DNA of 5,454 bases. Origin: Planctomycetota bacterium (lineage in GTDB: Bacteria > Planctomycetota > Phycisphaerae > Phycisphaerales > UBA1924). Location of the stretch: positions 1-5,454 of the forward strand of contig JAFLCM010000192.1 in assembly GCA_017303565.1 (NCBI GenBank). Reading direction: 5' to 3'. A program made the position numbers and the translations under genes. Under the pieces are notes generated by a model, which saw only the letters and a list, made by a program, of their open reading frames with translations, did not search any database and was not told the DNA's origin. The number at the start of each line of letters is the position of its first letter. The stretch's first letter is position 1. Below are positions 5,420 to 5,454 of this stretch, piece after piece.

Positions 5420-5454
5420 TCGCGGGGCTCGTGCGCGTGCGGTTGCCCGCCGGG
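5416..5454 (+). CDS. Possible N-terminus of a downstream gene (partial, runs off the right edge)
   Basis: A GTG at 5416-5418 overlaps the TGA of the membrane-protein gene in a GTGA overlap, the usual form of translational coupling. The frame stays open to the edge with 13 codons, all after the start ending in G or C: (M)IAGLVRVRLPAG. The short run VRVRLPAG is faintly like the beginning of some dUTP diphosphatases, but 13 residues cannot assign a family, and a chance open frame is possible. Confidence 0.35.
   Translation, partial: MIAGLVRVRLPAG

Overview
The window is strongly G+C-rich chromosomal DNA with codons that favour G or C in the third position. It carries a type III glutamine synthetase, a lone trpA next to a tRNA gene, several genes without a Shine-Dalgarno sequence, and a tRNA without an encoded CCA. 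Together these suggest a planctomycete, perhaps of the Phycisphaerae group. That placement is an inference from gene content and style; no rRNA or other strong marker is present. I see no mobile element, CRISPR array, phage gene or defence system, and most of the window looks like ordinary housekeeping chromosome.

Layout, left to right. Positions 1-744 (minus strand) hold the N-terminal part of a family 1 extracellular solute-binding protein of a carbohydrate-type ABC transporter; its C-terminus lies beyond the left edge. Positions 745-996 are a divergent control region. It contains a good minus-strand promoter overlapped by a perfect 14-bp LacI-type palindrome, and a second perfect 16-bp palindrome in the 5' leader. 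A 65-residue protein of unknown function follows (997-1194, plus) with a strong ribosome binding site. Next come a tRNA-Gln(CTG) (1275-1345) with its own likely promoter and a strong intrinsic terminator, then trpA (1430-2236). A 272-bp leader region (2237-2508) precedes the large glnA/glnN-type glutamine synthetase III gene (2509-4695), which ends in a second strong terminator. The window closes with a two-helix membrane protein of unknown function (4823-5419), whose stop codon overlaps a possible GTG start of a further gene that runs off the right edge.

The genes do not form one operon. The solute-binding gene runs leftwards and looks sugar-regulated. The tRNA, glnA and probably the membrane-protein gene are separate rightward transcription units, divided by terminators that share the same stem arms. 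trpA starts only 43 bp after the tRNA terminator and has no Shine-Dalgarno sequence, so it is either read through from the tRNA or made from a nearly leaderless mRNA. The most interesting regulatory ideas are the operator that covers the start of the solute-binding transcript, and a very short glutamine-rich reading frame (MMQQTRQ) followed by a hairpin and a T-rich tract ahead of glutamine synthetase, which resembles an attenuator. The second idea is speculative.
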